Shown in pieces: positions 22,111-36,299 of a DNA stretch of 64,000 nucleotides. The position numbers and the translations under genes are program-made. Below the pieces are notes generated by a model. It ran no database searches. It worked only from the letters and a program-made list of their open reading frames with translations, and was not told the DNA's origin. Position 1 is the first letter of the stretch, and the number at the start of each line of letters is the position of its first letter. Source of the DNA: Larimichthys crocea (lineage: Eukaryota > Chordata > Actinopteri > Sciaenidae); assembly GCF_000972845.2 (NCBI RefSeq), contig NC_040017.1, positions 21,090,742-21,154,741 of the forward strand. Direction: 5' to 3'.

Positions 22111-24500
22111 TTTTCCTGTCATACTAAATATGGAAGTAAAGAGGCATTTTGAATAAGATACTATAATTCAGTCTGCTTCACCTAACCTAAAGCAGAAAGT
22201 CATAAATGTTTGTTTAGAAATACGTCGCCGGAAGTCATTGTACTGAATTTAAGCTGCAAACTTATGCTTTGGCAAGCAGTGAAACTTTAAATCAACTGTC
22301 CCTTTCAATTAGCTGTGCAATAAAGAGACCCGAAGATGTAAAACAAGCCTTCTCCAAAACAGATGCACCTACGTGTTTGACTTGAGGGGTAGTGTTTCTC
22401 TCAGCATGGCTCTAGTCTAATCGGTGGCCTAACATATGGCTGATGAGCCTACAGCTCTATCATTCTGGTCCAGGCACACTTAATAGACTCCAAATGATTT
22501 GGCTCCAGGTAAAGTACTTTTTGCATGATAGGGAAGGGTCTATGTGCATGTAGTTTACTGAATGCACACAGAAACAGAACAGTGGTCTTTGGTTTCAGCC
22601 TTTTCTCGAATCCCATCCAGCATTAGAGTACAAAATTAAAGATTTTTATGGCTTCCCTAACATCTCTAAGACATCTTCATTTTAAGTGTAATCACTTCAG
22701 GAGTCGGTGAACATTTAGATCTGACTATTTATTGAGGTAATTTGATATTTAATACAAGTTAAAAGGTAGTTTCAACCATGTAACATGACATTTAAAGAAA
22801 ACGCCTTCTGAGACTGCAACTGAAATTTGAAGGCTGTGGATAGTTTTTGGCTAATGTTGAATTAGGGCTCAGCAAATGTGTTTTGCCATCTGTAATTGTA
22901 TTTGACTTGTTAAATGAGATAGTTTGACCACTTTTTCACGTCATTTTTATCTTCGCTTGCTTCAAAGTTGGATTAAAAGTCTACAGCGTATGCTCGTCTC
23001 TGTGTGTAAAAGCTAAACGACGTAAGAGAGCGTCCAGTCATGCTTGTGGCTCTTTGAGGCTTGCAAATGTGCTCACATAAAGCAGATATGATGTGTATCA
23101 CTGTCACCAAAGTTAGTAGGAAAGATGCGATGGCAGATATTTTACTGAAATCTGGGAACCAAATTTGTATGTGTGACATTTTGCAGCAGATGTTGAGATA
23201 TTTCATTGGATAGGTGAGAGCTTTGAGCTGCTGGGGGTGATGGATGAAAAGTCAGATTCAGACGGACAATGTTTTTGTTCAGGTTGTTTGTCAGTTTCGT
23301 TGTGCTGTGACTAGACATCACTTAGAAACTTCATTTGAAATTATTAGAGTGACAAATGATGATTTTACCATTCTTCTTCAAGCAATCATCTCCTGTATAC
23401 AAGCTTGTAGTGAGGACCTTATTTAAAGCCGTATGTCGCCTGTGAAAGTTTCAATATTGTGTTTAAGTCAATTCATGCATGCATTATTACCCTCAGCTGC
23501 TTTCATGAGTTGACTGTAGCTTTTTGCATTATGCATGCCCTGTCCTGATGCACAGACACATTATTCTCATGCTATTTGCATTTAATTTGCCTGATAACAT
23601 CATAATCTAACACAGCATGTATTCATACAAATCACTACCTTGTTACTATTTAATTTGATAATTGTTTATAAAAAAAAAAAGGGCCTGATGCACAGATTTC
23701 ACCGGTTTCCTACTGCCTACAGCATTATAATTTCATTATGTTTCCCATACAAATGCCTATACTAATATTATTCAAATAAGTAATTATTTCCACAGTAATA
23801 TGTTTGACTTGGAGTTTGTAATCGTTAAGAACCCCCTGTTAATCATGTTGGATCAGATTACTGCAGAATCTAACATGGACAATTATGTTTACTTTGCGCA
23901 ACAGTGATCCTCACAGGTGATCCAATTGCCTCTCATAAATGAGTTTTTAGGTAATATGCTGATAACCAGAATGAAGTTATAAAGTTGTCAGTGGGGTGAT
24001 ACAGTGCCTCAGAAAGCAATTTACATACATGTGGAAATCAATGTAGACGTGCCTGGAAAAAAGGGGGGGGAGGTTAAGCATTTAGATATTGTAAATTGTG
24101 TAAATGTAATGAAGCACTGCTGCTAATGGTATGCAAATATAAAACCTGCAAATGAATTTCAGCTGAGCTGTTCACAATTTCCATCTATTTTCATTCTAAA
24201 AAAGACTAATGTGAAAATGTTAGGAGAAATGGCATTGACTTATTATAATATATTCACAACTATACAGTGTTTGCTCCTTATAGTGAACTACAGTGGACTG
24301 CTAATGTAATATAGTCAGGAAATGGATGATTAGTTTTAAATCTTGACGAACTCCAGACTTGATGCTCAAAATGTTCCAATTTCTTGTGACGGGGAGCAAC
24401 ATAACAAGAAAGGCACCATGAAAGAGACTTTTGACTTTGAAGTAGTGAAATTATAATGACAAAGGCACATAGGAAACCCATATTAAGATGAATAACAATT
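22111..24500. other. Non-coding DNA, no gene seen
   Basis: It contains an A10 tract near 23671-23680 and a G8 run near 24064-24071. There are no exons. Confidence 0.5.
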
Positions 24501-27500
24501 AACAGTATGAGTCAGCTTTTAAGTCTCTGGGGATAAAACCTTGCCTTGAATTTAGAAAACATGAGAGAAATTACTGCCCCAGCTGACTTACCCACTGACT
24601 AATTTAGACTATCACGAAATCTGCAGCACAGTTTGAGCTTAGCAAGCCAAGCCAGGAGCAAAGGATTGTGCATGACATGAAGGCCTGATGTAAGACTACC
24701 ATTCAGAGTAATGAGCATGGACGAGAGCAGTGTTACTTTTGTAGGGTATAAAGCAAGGATAGATGTTCCTGTAATGGGTAATTATACTGTTTCCATATGT
24801 TACAGTGCAAATGATTTTAGGTACTCATCCCTGGCTGTGTTCCCTGAGACGGAGGCTGTCCATGAATAATTAGCTCAGTTTGAGCTTACTCGTTAAGAAG
24901 CTTAGAAGTGCTATGAGCTAAAGTATAAGCCGGCTTAGCAAGTTAAGTCTTGTACACCAACTATTGACCACATGTTCTCTCTGTGCACAAATATATTTTC
25001 AGAACCGTTTTGATAGCTGGTTCGTTGAAGCCTGATCACCTATCGGATTAAGGTGTTTTCTGAACCTGAAAAGATAAAGACGTAAAGGTGACACCGGAAA
25101 TATTATAGCGTACACAAAGGACTGAGCTGTCACCTGCTGCTGCTACTACTCTGACAATCCTGTAAATGCTTGAAATGATTATGATAGGCGTAATGGTTGA
25201 GATTGACATTGAATCTAGCTCCCATGCACAGGTTACACCGGCAACGATCACTAAATGATGTCTTTATGATGGCTTGTTGGTTTGGACTGCACCACTTATG
25301 AGAATGTAATAAGCTAGTGACCCTCTATGTCAGCCTGTCTATGCTGTGATGGCACTGTCAGTGGGATAAGAAATGTATAATGGCCTTGTAGTCCCTGTTG
25401 CCTTTTAAAGACATCCAGATTTTCCAAGCCATTACCTTTGAGAGATGAGCACCAGTAAAGAGCAAAATATCCTGTTTGAGCACTGTTTCACACCGGCATT
25501 GACTCACAGAGAAGGGGACCTTGTTTTTGTCAGTAAATCAACATGGCCTGTGAGTCTTGTGGCTTCACACAAGGGATAATCATTGGCAGGCCCCATCCTT
25601 CAGGTTTGCCTTTGTCCTCTGCATAGTAGACTGTTTCCAATGGTTACCAGGACTGTCACAAACCTGGAAGGTGCTGCAGTAAGAGGCTCAGTTTCTGTAT
25701 CTGTGAAAACGTCTGCAATAATGTGGCACATTTTGAATTCCTAGCGTGATCCTAAGATTTCCATTAAAGGGGACAAGAATAGTAAACATTTCTATTTCCA
25801 GTGAATGTGGAGAATTAAAGACTTTGCCGCCATTAGAGCAAATGGTGCATATCACTACAATGTACTGCATATAGTAACCAGCTAAGTGCCAATAAATGTA
25901 CCCCTCAGAAATTCAGGCGTAGATTTCTTCATCCACCATTTCCCCTTGAGATCTTTTTTTAGAATTACAATAAAGCTCCATCTGTGCGTCCATTTTGTAA
26001 GTAGTTCAGTACTGCAGGAAAAAACACTCGAGCCTACTTTTAATGACAGAACTGGAGGAGATCTGAAGCAAATATGAAGTTGTTTTCCCCATTTTCTGTG
26101 CTTTAGACACGTCACAGATGCAGACAGTGTTACAGAGGATAGGATCTCTGGATCGTTCCACAAAGACGCAGCACACTAGTATTAATTTAACACTCTAACT
26201 TTATTAAGCAACTTACGTTTTAATGTGCAGTGAGCACTAATCAGCCCCAAAATGTTGGTTAACAAGCACTCTAATTTCTTCTTTGGCCCAGATACGATAT
26301 AATCTTTGCTAAATGTTAAGAACGTGTTTAAATTCTGTTAATTATAGATCTTAAATTTGTTTGCTTTCTGTTTTACTAAGATACATAGAAATGGCCCCTA
26401 GCAAATGAGTCCACAGCTGGCTAATGTATTTGTTCTACATGTGGTGTGCACAGTATACAACACTTACATGTTAACTAAGATTGATCTGCAGGTTCAGCTT
26501 CTCTTAGATCACACTTTTTTTTAGCACCTGGAAATGAAGATTCATCTAAAGGTGGAATGACGCAGATGTTGCTGTCAGCAGGCTTCTTTTTTTTTGCATG
26601 TATCTAAATTTGGAGCAGGGCCATGTAAATATCAATTTAAAAACACAGAGAAAAAAGAAGAGGTAGGACTGAATATCTCATCTTAGATTCTAATTTGACA
26701 GCTTTTTCCAGTTCACAACAGGTTGATAATATCTTGAGAAATCCTTCGCGGTGTTTTGACACAAAGCCTATCACTGTTCCTGATGAATTTGCCAGGGGAA
26801 TATCTGAAACAATCAGCAGAGTGTCATTCATTTATAGAAGACATTTCTGCTCATATTTTCATGAACTTTTTATAGGCATGTCGTGCATATTCTTGCGGTC
26901 AAAAGCAGTTTCAGAAATGATGCAGGTGTGTAGCTATAGGGCGGGCTCCGAATGCATGATCAGATGTCACTGATTTCCTGCGTCCTGTTACTGCAAAACC
27001 GCGAAAGGATCAATTTAATGTGGCAAATTTTAACTCTTAATTGTCTCGGTTTATTTAAACACAGCAACATTTGAGATGTGGAGCTGGAATGAGGCACATT
27101 TTCAAACCCAGCGTTGCAGTTCACTGCTCTACAGCTCGCCCGAGCTATTGGCATATAGTCACACTGTATCCATTATTAATCACACGGTTCTCAAGGACGA
27201 CATCTCTGCAAATTAGTATGCAGAGAGCAGGAAGATCACTTACCAGCAGTGACTTCAGAATTAAGTATTAAAAACAGAATTCTGGCCTTTCTTTCTGTAT
27301 GTTGGGGTCATATCTTTCTGCTGCACAAAATGGCTATGGGGACGATTTCAGGCTTTTGCAGTGTTTGCAGTGAAATTCTCTGAGCATGACAGATAAATAT
27401 TGCTTTAACATTAATATTTTTACCTTCATCTCCTCTCATCTTACCCTCTGATTTGGCCTCTGCAAAAAAAACTCTCTGAACTTACAATATATAAGCAGTT

Positions 27501-27869
27501 TTGTCCTCATACAGAGCAAATCTTCTTAAGAATTAAATTTGATTCAAGTTTTTTTATTCCGATTACGAACAGCTAATGCCGGCAGGACTATTTCGACACA
27601 GTAAGTCGAGGCTCGAAACTGGAATTAACAAAACAATCTCACCTCATCATGTGTTTTCATCAATTGTTCTGGACCTTTCAGCAGATTGATTGATTGCTTA
27701 GTTGGAATTGTAGATTCTTCTTTTTTATTTACTTTTTAATGTGTTTAATTATTTTGGTCCAACATAAATGATATATTCTTAAAGTGATAGGAAAAAAAAT
27801 AGAAGTTCCTGGATCTACAATTTCATGACAACAGGGCAAGATAAGGAGCCAGTTGCACCAGCTGTTCAA
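24501..27869. other. Non-coding DNA, no gene seen
   Basis: Several overlapping short frames occur on both strands (for example 25882-26163 and 26695-26973). None has conserved-domain content or splice context, so I treat them as chance. Confidence 0.5.
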
Positions 27870-28131
27870 GTTCAAATAAGAATCATCATGTCTTCGTGAC
27901 CTCGGTATGAGCCTTTTATATCTACAGACACCGGGGGGTCCTCTTCTATGGAGTCCATTTTTACATATGTTAATGTTTTTACATGAACCTAGAACGATCA
28001 AACCAAACACTGGCTCTAGATAGCGCCTTTTGCATTTGACGGCCACCATAGTTTCTCCTTTGCAGTTGGTTGAAAAAAGGGTTTTTCAGTTGTTTGCAAT
28101 CTGCAATCACTAGATGCCACTAAATCCTCCA
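27870..28131 (-). mobile_element. Non-coding miniature element, minus strand (copy 1)
   Basis: Read on the minus strand it runs from GGATTTAGTGGCATCTAGTG through GAGAAACTATGGTGGCCGTC and TAGAGCCAGTGTTTGGTTTG to TGTCTGTAGATATAAAAGGC. The start and end segments align, in the same order, with the plus-strand copy at 62889-63575. It matches a dispersed teleost repeat whose full copies begin TTAAAGGTCCAGTGTGTAGG (from memory). Both termini are missing here. Confidence 0.7.
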
Positions 28132-28466
28132 TTCGGATCCCTTAAGTACCATATAGAGATTTTACACATCAGTGAATTAAAATGGGTTGCAGTTCTAGTA
28201 GAGATTAGTTGTCTTGAAATATTTACGCCCAGCAACTTGCAGGTGTCGTTGTAGAGCTGCTACCTGGCTTATTGACGCATCTTAAACAGCAGGGATACTG
28301 TTAATAAAAAAAACAATATTCCTTAATTAGTTAGCAGTTAAGTGTGTTTCCAAAATATTGTTTGGTTTGTGATTGTGACTTCCCGTTTATCTAGACGATT
28401 GTTTTTGATTGGGGCTACAGATCTTATTTTCTCATTGCTTGAGTCTTAGCTGACTGAGGCATTGAT
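28132..28466. other. Spacer between two miniature elements
   Basis: About 335 bases of AT-rich non-coding sequence in which I see no gene or repeat. Confidence 0.5.
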
Positions 28467-28468
28467 TA

Positions 28469-28980
28469 AAGTCTGTGTAAAGTCAAAATAAATTTGTGTC
28501 CTGAGTTTGTCAGACTAAAGAAGAAAGTGTTATTAACCACCCAGCCAAATTTGAATGATCAAAAATAACAAGTTTATGAAATTAGGTGTCAAAATCAGGT
28601 AAAAATGAGCAGTATTCACAATATGCAACTTTTATGTTTATGATGATCGTGTGACGTCACGCGATCTTGTTTTAGGACTACAGCTACAGCTAGCAATATT
28701 ATTGGTATCGTTCATCAGCCTATATGTTTAAGCCACCAGAACCACCGTTAAGGTTTCTATACCGATTTTATGTTAATGATCACCGCGTGATGTCACGCGG
28801 CCTCGTTTTAGGACCGCCCATAAAATCCTGGACTGAAAACTGGTGAAAAACTGTTTGAACCCCTAACTCCACATTTCAGTGATACATCGTTCAAAGTCTT
28901 TTCACGTTATTTCAGCAACTATTCTCCAACATATTTATTGTGTTTTGAAAGAAAACGTGGATTTGCCTTTACACAGACTT
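28469..28980. mobile_element. 512-bp inverted-repeat element flanked by TA (mariner/Tc1-type MITE)
   Basis: The left end AAGTCTGTGTAAAGTCAAA and the inverse of the right end AAGTCTGTGTAAAGGCAAA match at 18 of 19 positions. TA dinucleotides abut both ends (28467-28468 and 28981-28982), which fits the TA target duplication of Tc1/mariner elements. There is no open frame of useful length, so it is non-autonomous. Inside are two direct copies of a 49-bp segment, at 28630-28678 and 28766-28814, 136 bp apart. Each is centred on a near-palindrome with a TGACGTCA-type core: GTGACGTCAC at 28651-28660 and CGCGTGATGTCACGCG in the second copy. The ends and repeats are seen directly; the superfamily is inferred. 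Confidence 0.8.
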
Positions 28981-28982
28981 TA

Positions 28983-31900
28983 GGTTAATCACTAGTTTGA
29001 ACTGGAACGATTTCAAATATAAACATATGATATGATTTAAATGACGATGATTGAAAACTACTGAATGGACCTCGAGGTTACATGGTCGACAGACCAGAGT
29101 AATTTCATTTGTTGTATTTTCTGTTGAATCATATTCTCCTGGTTGCAATCGACACTTCTTGGTAATGATTTTTTATTTTTGATGTCTATGGATTCCTGGA
29201 GCTGCTAATATGAGAGGTTGACTGCTGATAAACTCATACTCATATTCAGAGAAGAAAATGAAAAGCTTCGATCACAGTGGAAAAAAAAACACTTTATAGG
29301 GGGCAAAGGTTCATGGATAAAGATTCTATGAAAATTCATTATTAAAATACAGAAAGCTGGTATGATAAGTTATTAAATTTTGTGGATGATTCAGTCTAAC
29401 TAAAGGTCTTCTTTCATGTAGCGAACTGGTTGAAAGGCAAAGCCTTGTCAGTACACACTTAGTGGCTGACATTCAGTTAATGAATCGTCACGCTGTAATA
29501 TATTCATCCCCCTGCTGTTTCTGAGAACAGGTTGGATTTGGATACAGAGGGATTCATCACTTTGTTGCCGTCCACACTTTCAGTGTATCAGTGGGTGAAC
29601 AACACTAGTGAGTAGGAAACGGTCATGCAACTTCTCAGAGCAGAGCTTAACATCGTGCCACTTTCCCATCAGCAGCAGTGTGACATGGCCGCCTCGGAGT
29701 GAAAACGAGGAGTCAGTTGACTGGCAGGCAAAAAGGGATTTGGGGAGTTGAACGTAGTCAATCTGAAGTTCCCTTTCCAGTGGAACTTTACCCTTCTCAA
29801 AACCTATTGTGGCACTTAGAGTTAGCAATGGACCCTAAAGGAATTGCACAAGAACAACACCATCTAATGGTGGAAGCATCATTTTTTTCTGCCTGGAGTT
29901 ACTCTGCCAAACCTCTACTGTGCCCACAGAGACTGGAAACAGATTTGAGCTGTACTGTGACCTTTCACCCGTAAATGAATGGTGTGCACTTTGTCGACTC
30001 CGGTGGTTTAAAGAGTTTTAGGATCTCACTGTGCACGAAGGACTTATCTGTTTTTTTGGCACAGTTTGGGGAGGAGAAGATTCAGAAATACAGCTCATTA
30101 CACGTCATTAGTCTAAAGATAATCTAACAAACACTGAGCGTGGTAGCTAGAGGAAACTACCATCTGTCACCTGATGTGTGTGTTCTGCGTCTTGAAAAAC
30201 TCATAAAAAAGACTGTGCAATGCAAAGAGAGAGATCCCCAGTGCCAGCTCACAGTCAGCCACTCACAGAGACGTCTTTGAGATTCAAAATAGATTCTCTA
30301 TAAGTTGCTTTAATGGGTTGGGGCCCTATTACCACCCGCCCGATCGCTCTATGACTTTTCCCAACATGCTCTCATTAAATTTGAATGTGAGATGGGCGTG
30401 TTTCAATCCAGGAGGAATCATCACAGCATCCCTCAGTCGCTCTGTTGTGACACATTTCCCCTCCGTTGTACTCCCCTGGTGACGTTGGCCCTTGTCCTCA
30501 TCGTTTCTTACATTCTGTTGTGTAACCACAAACACAGTCAACTAGATACGTATGCTGGCAACCCGCTGCTGCACTGATTTTAGAAATAACATGATTTGCT
30601 ATACAGGCAACCTGATCCCTACAGGTGGATTGTATCGTTAGGCCCTCAAAGTGCAAGACACTTAACCTGGCCAGTTAATCACCCATGTTAATGATGTCTG
30701 CTGCGAGTCCATATGTTGTTCATCAGAGGGCAACAATGAATAGCTTTCACCTAAGCCATGTGTGCTGTATATCCGTGGTAGGTTTGTTGTCAGTCCAGGT
30801 ATGTTACTGCTCATTGATGAGCTGCATATTTGCCTGAGAGGATGTGATAATATTTTTAAAATGCCTGAATATTACACAGGAAGAATGGCTACTAAATGGA
30901 TATTATTTAGCTATTTCTAAGGTAAAGAATTAACTGTTACACTCTGTTATATCCTTTAATGTCCCTGGATCATGTAGAATAGTTATTGTTATTTCTTCTG
31001 TTTGCAGTTCCTTTCAGACAAAATATAAAATGCATAATACTTTCGTAAAGCTGGGAGGGTCTTAAAAATCATATGCAAGCAGAAGATATGCAAGCATTTT
31101 GTCCCCAACACGGGATAAATTTGCATATCTAAAACCATTAGATCGAACATTTGCCTAACCCTGCAAAGCAGCTGCACTCGCAAAATTAAAAAATCACAAT
31201 ATCATGCAATAAGCCATCATCCGGTACTGTGGTTAACTCGCCAAGCGGCGTCGCTTGAGCAACTGCTGGCAGCTACATCATGCTATGTGTGTGTGACGAT
31301 GTATGTGAGAAGAGACTGTAAGCTTGAAAAATAACAATGACAGCCGCTGAAGATGTTGGCGTAGATTCTGCTTGCATCGGTTATGTCAGAACTGGAGAAT
31401 ATTTCTTTACTAAGAGCAAAGAACAACACGCTCTTTTTTTAACCTGCCTCACCTTTATGGTTTGTTGATGTGATCGGTTGAAGCTCGCCCATTCTAGACG
31501 GTTTCTTTAAAGTGTTTGCCCTTTTCCAAAACTTCAACTTCCCTGATGGTTCACACTTTTTTCATTCTCCTTCATTGGACTGCCCACATCTTTTGAAATC
31601 CCACAGCTCAGGTTTCGTTACGCAGTTTTGTAATTTCGGAGCTGAAGATGACGAGAATTGAAGACTTAATTTTTCTCTTGACTTGACAAAGCTCCTCCAC
31701 AGCAACGACTGTTTTCACGGTCTGATTAGTACTAGTAAATTTACTTTGACAGTAACAGAGTGCCTCGTTTTAAATTAAGTCATTCAAAACAACTTTACAT
31801 ATTCTTTTGTCTGTTGTTCTTTATTAAATTAGATTGTGTATTAAAAAGGTTCTAACATTTGTTCTGAAAACGGCTGGCAGATATATACTCATATCACAGA

Positions 31901-32340
31901 TTGTAATTGATTCCAGGTTATGAAGATTTACTGTCACACTGAGGAATCCTTTATTTTCTATTGGATCTCTGCAAAGTCATTTCAAAGGGATTCCACAGTG
32001 TGTCTCTTTAAAATAGAAAAACTCTGCATCCTCCCTGTACCTTTTGAGCCTTACGTCTTATTTGAATTCCTTTTAACTATCTGATCGACTCATACAATTA
32101 CAATTAATCATCTCTCAAGGCCTGCCATTACAGGGGTCATATCAAGCTTAATAATCCTCTAAGTAATCTTCTTCTTGTCCGCTCTGTTATTCAGCGATCA
32201 GCGGCGGATTTTAACTGAATCAAGCCTTGAGATGAAATGACATGTAGTACAGTATATTATACTGACTGAATATCTTCATGTCTAACTTCACTGCTACAAT
32301 ACAAAATATGTACATTGACATATTTTCTGTGTGTATATAA
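28983..32340. other. Non-coding DNA, no gene seen
   Basis: Overlapping short frames near 29580-29974 and 30329-30577 have no recognisable content. There are no repeats of note. Confidence 0.5.
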
Positions 32341-32341
32341 A

Positions 32342-32371
32342 ACACACACACACACACATATATATATATAC
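32342..32371. repeat. Compound (AC)n-(TA)n microsatellite
   Basis: About eight AC units pass directly into about seven TA units. Confidence 0.9.
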
Positions 32372-33459
32372 AGTACATACATCACTCTGCTTTAAGACAC
32401 AACCTATTTGTAGTCATGTTTTTATTCACCCAGCTGACATACTCAAAAGGTCTTTGGTTGTGTTCAGGTTTTCTGTGGCATTTAGGTGACAGGTGGTGAT
32501 TTTTTTTCCATCCATTGTGTGAGTACACCAGTTTGTTTCTTTGAACCCTCCCTCCCACATCGTGAAACACTCTTTAGTCGTAACATCTCTGACTCGTGTG
32601 CTTCTCCTTTTAACAGCACTCACAAAGGCCACTTAGAAAGACCGCAGTTGTCTCATGCCGTACTGCTCACAGTTAATAGAAGATTTCCAGCAGTGTAATA
32701 TGATGCTGCCAGGCCCTAACTGCATAGGACTGGCTCAGACCCGTCCAGTGTTGCAAGCTTATATGCCAGTGGCATTCAGATTAAAGACAAACACAGGAGT
32801 GTTCAACCCTGGTGCTTATCCAATGTCAGACAATCATTATGGAGCACCGCAGCTCAATGCTAAGCAAAAAAAATAATAATTAGAAAATTAGTCCAATTTG
32901 CCACTGCATTTGTTCAATCATTATATTATTTGGCCTGCCTGCTAATGCTGCTGAATGCCTGATTGGCTGTTACAATAGAGGAGCAGACCATTTGGAAGGT
33001 TTTACCAATGAAATAGACTGCAACAACCTGTGAGGCAGGCTGTTATGTATAGGATAATTTGCTTTTTCACTCAAAGGATAACAAGATGATGGTAGACTAA
33101 AGGTTAGAGCACCGGAGGATCAAATCTCCACACTGTCTGCGAACATGATTGAATGAAGAGCCTTTTTCTTCCTCAGCAGCTACTGAAGGTTACCAAGAAC
33201 GGCGGCCGGGCAGCACAGTGCATTGAAAAGACCACTGACACTGAATATGTATCAGCTACAAGGGCGCTTTTGTACAGCCGCTCCTTTGTTCTCGTTGCAA
33301 AAGAGATGAACAAGAGAAAATAGAATATTTCCACAGAGCTATGACGAAATAAAACAATTTGTTTATTAATCATAAAAATGCAAAATATTAAATCTGGCAA
33401 ATATTTAGATAATAGTTAGTTTTAAAGCAAACACAGTTCTGGCCTCTTAATTGTGAGGA
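32372..33459. other. Non-coding DNA, no gene seen
   Basis: There is an acceptor-like CTCCTTTTAACAG at about 32605-32617, but no paired donor or recognisable frame follows. Confidence 0.45.
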
Positions 33460-33545
33460 TTGAAAATGTTCAAATAAATAATCAAATAATCAAGAAAATA
33501 ATCTGCAGATTAATGAAACAGAAAATTATGATTATCCCTAAATCT
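33460..33545 (+). repeat. Fragment of a dispersed repeat (same family as 57230-57440)
   Basis: ATAATCAAGAAAATAATCTGCAGATTAATGAAA resembles, word by word, the segment ACTAATCAAGAAAATGACTGGCAGATTGATAATGAAA near 57380-57415. The family (ends in ATTAATCGATAATGAAAATAATCGTTAGTTGCAGCCC in its usual form) is common in fish, from memory. Only a short piece is present. Confidence 0.4.
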
Positions 33546-36299
33546 ATGATGTTATCCGTGTCATTTGTATCTTTTTGTTTACTGTAGTTGTGCAACAGCT
33601 CACAGATCACTACTAATTCACTGATATTTGTTTTGGGTTTTTTTAGATTCAAAGGCATTGTAATGTATATAATGCTCTTCGTGACGAAAGCTAGTATTAC
33701 AGACAGACAGTATACAGAGTAAGAAAATGTCTTTGCAACGTGGCATTGCAGAAAAAGAGCATATCCTGCAAGCGTGGCACACTTTTCCCAGAACAATAGA
33801 TTCTGGAAAGACATTGAAAATCTCTAGCACCACACATGCACCACAGTATAGTATAGTATATAAAAACAGAGACCTTACTGACTTGGTGTGATATAAAATA
33901 CAGTCATTGTTCTCACAAATACCCAATGCTTGTCCCTTTTAAAGATTTATCAAGGAAAATACATTCAGCAGTCCCCCATTTGTCTTCTCTGATTGCCTTA
34001 TTGAAATGTTCTTTTTATTGTATCTGCTGACTGCAAAAGTTCCTTCCCTGTATAGAAAGCCTTTACTGATATCATTTTTTCCCCTCTAAACGCAGAATAT
34101 AGTCCAACCGCAAGCCACAAAATTGGATTGTAGCAGCAGTAATTCCTTTCTAGTGTGAAGACTTTAGAGATCATTTGTGACTTGTTGGCTTGATCGATGT
34201 GGGAGCCCGTACATGTTTAGGGGGCCCACGGCCCAAATGTAACTGTCGTTTAGTGTTTGATATAGTTGCATCATTTATTGCAATTGTTGTTACACAAACC
34301 TCACATACTGTAGCTCTCAGGTTACATCTACTCTCTTGGCTATTAAGACTCCAGTGCCATTATAATGTCATTCAGGTCAAAAGACTGTCACGTACGTTTG
34401 ATATATCATCACGTTGGAAGAGAATAATCCGGTGTCATTAAAAAGGGTGGTAATAATATAAAAGCTCTATCATGTTCAGTAGAATAAAGCCTGGCTGCAG
34501 TATAATGCGCTGCTCCTGACCTATTTGGACACTATAATGATGTCCCAGTGGAACTGAGAGCACCGTATAAAATGACTTAACATGATGAAATGTCTGGACA
34601 TTATGGGGGCCTATAGAAGGAGGGAGCAGAGCAAGTCAAGTTAAGAAGTGAGCTCTCTGATAATTGACTTGTGGCTCCTAAGTCATCTTCTCAAAGACAC
34701 CTACATCGTTTTCGTAGGCACTTGGGTGATCACATTGATATTTAATGTAATCAGTGGCTGAATTTTTAAAGATAGATGGGCAGTGCTGTGTTTAAAACAA
34801 TGTTTTTTGATGCAATGCAGCACCTTGCATTATATAACTTTAATAACGCCATTGCTACACTACTCCCCCCCCTCAAAAAAAAAAAGAAAAGAAAAAAAAA
34901 TCAGTGTCGCATCGTCCTTTATCTTAGGAAAGGTGTCAGCACAAGTAAGACTCGATATATTTCAAATGCGATCATGAGCTGTCCAGTCCAGTGTAGCTAC
35001 GGTCAGCCTTCCAGCAGTACTCGATTTTGTTGTCACTGTAAATTCACTCAGCCTGAAGCGCTTTTGGCTTCATCACTCTGCGTGCACATTTTTACCTCTC
35101 CGTCTTTTTTTTTCACCCTCCCTCCATCTTTTCCTTATTTGTGCTTTTTTAGGAGGCGCCATGTTTTTCCGCTTACTCCTCATTCATTTTAGTAACCCTT
35201 CGTCCGTGCCTGTTATATCACCTGTACTCTGAAAAGTTTAACTGGGAAGAAACTAAACATCTACCTCCCAGTGTTTTTCTGGGTCAAGTGCAAAATGAAA
35301 TACAGTAAGACTAGTCAGGGATGCACCAGCGCTGGTTTCTATGGTAACTGCAGGGCTGTATTTAGTGCAGTTGTTTCACTGCGCCTGGCTCTCTGTTTTC
35401 AACCAGGCGAGGATGGAAGAGTGAGGACCGTTCCCAAGGGGGCCTAAGCAGAAAGTGGGGCAGCATCTCCCATCAACGTCAAACAAAATCTTTCAGAGCT
35501 TGAGAGGGGATCATGTCATGAATTCATTACTTTGTTTCAGAAACAGTTGTTGCTGACAGAAGGCACATACAATCAAATGTATAGCAGCCGAAGATGTAAC
35601 AGACGTCAGTTAACTTCTTTCCTTTCAAGTCAGCACTGTTTCCAGTGTTTGCTGTTGTGAACAAATGGCTGAAAACTTTGATGTTGTCAGCATGAGAAGA
35701 ATTAGAATGAGTTCATTTTGACCAGTGCTTGCATGCTACATAAGGCTTTTAATAATGACATATGACAAACTTCAGTGAGTAGTAACTAAAAGTAACCTCA
35801 GACAAAATTACATTTAGGGTGTTATTGGTTGGGCATGAATCTGCAATTTATGTACACTCTCTTAATGTGATCTATAAGGACATTTAAGGTGCATTCAAGT
35901 AATTAATAAGGTGCTAGATTATTACTATGAGACTCAATTACAAACTTTTTAATGATTGTATCTGACTCTGTCCCTTGTTATGTGACAATTTCTGGGCCCA
36001 ACAAGGGCATGAAGTATTTTTATCCCAACGTTCACCAAAATAACTTGGCCTGACCTTAATCAGAATTTTACTTTAACATAGTCTTAACCCCTCAAAACTC
36101 AAATACAAATGCACATTTGTGTACAAACTGGCTAAAGCCACACTGTTGTTTGAAGAAATGTATCTGTCAGTTTTGGGTCACTGTCAACATGTTTTTCTTA
36201 TCAGAAACTGATGCTCGGTTGTGGAGGACTGAGTTTTTGTCGCTGATGCGTTGCATTTTACAGTCTTTTCATGAAGCACACAAAAAATTGTATCAGCAA
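33546..36299. other. Non-coding DNA, no gene seen
   Basis: A purine-rich A/G tract lies at 34876-34899, with C-rich sequence before it. The frame at 34776-35192 depends on that low-complexity tract and is treated as chance. Confidence 0.5.

Noticed and set aside
28651..28660. GTGACGTCAC as a stand-alone host CRE enhancer
   Set aside because: It lies within a clearly bounded inverted-repeat element, so I annotate it as part of that element.
34776..35192. 138-codon open frame with a KKKKKRKKN run
   Set aside because: It depends on the A-rich tract at 34876-34899 and pyrimidine-rich sequence near 35100. No domain is visible.
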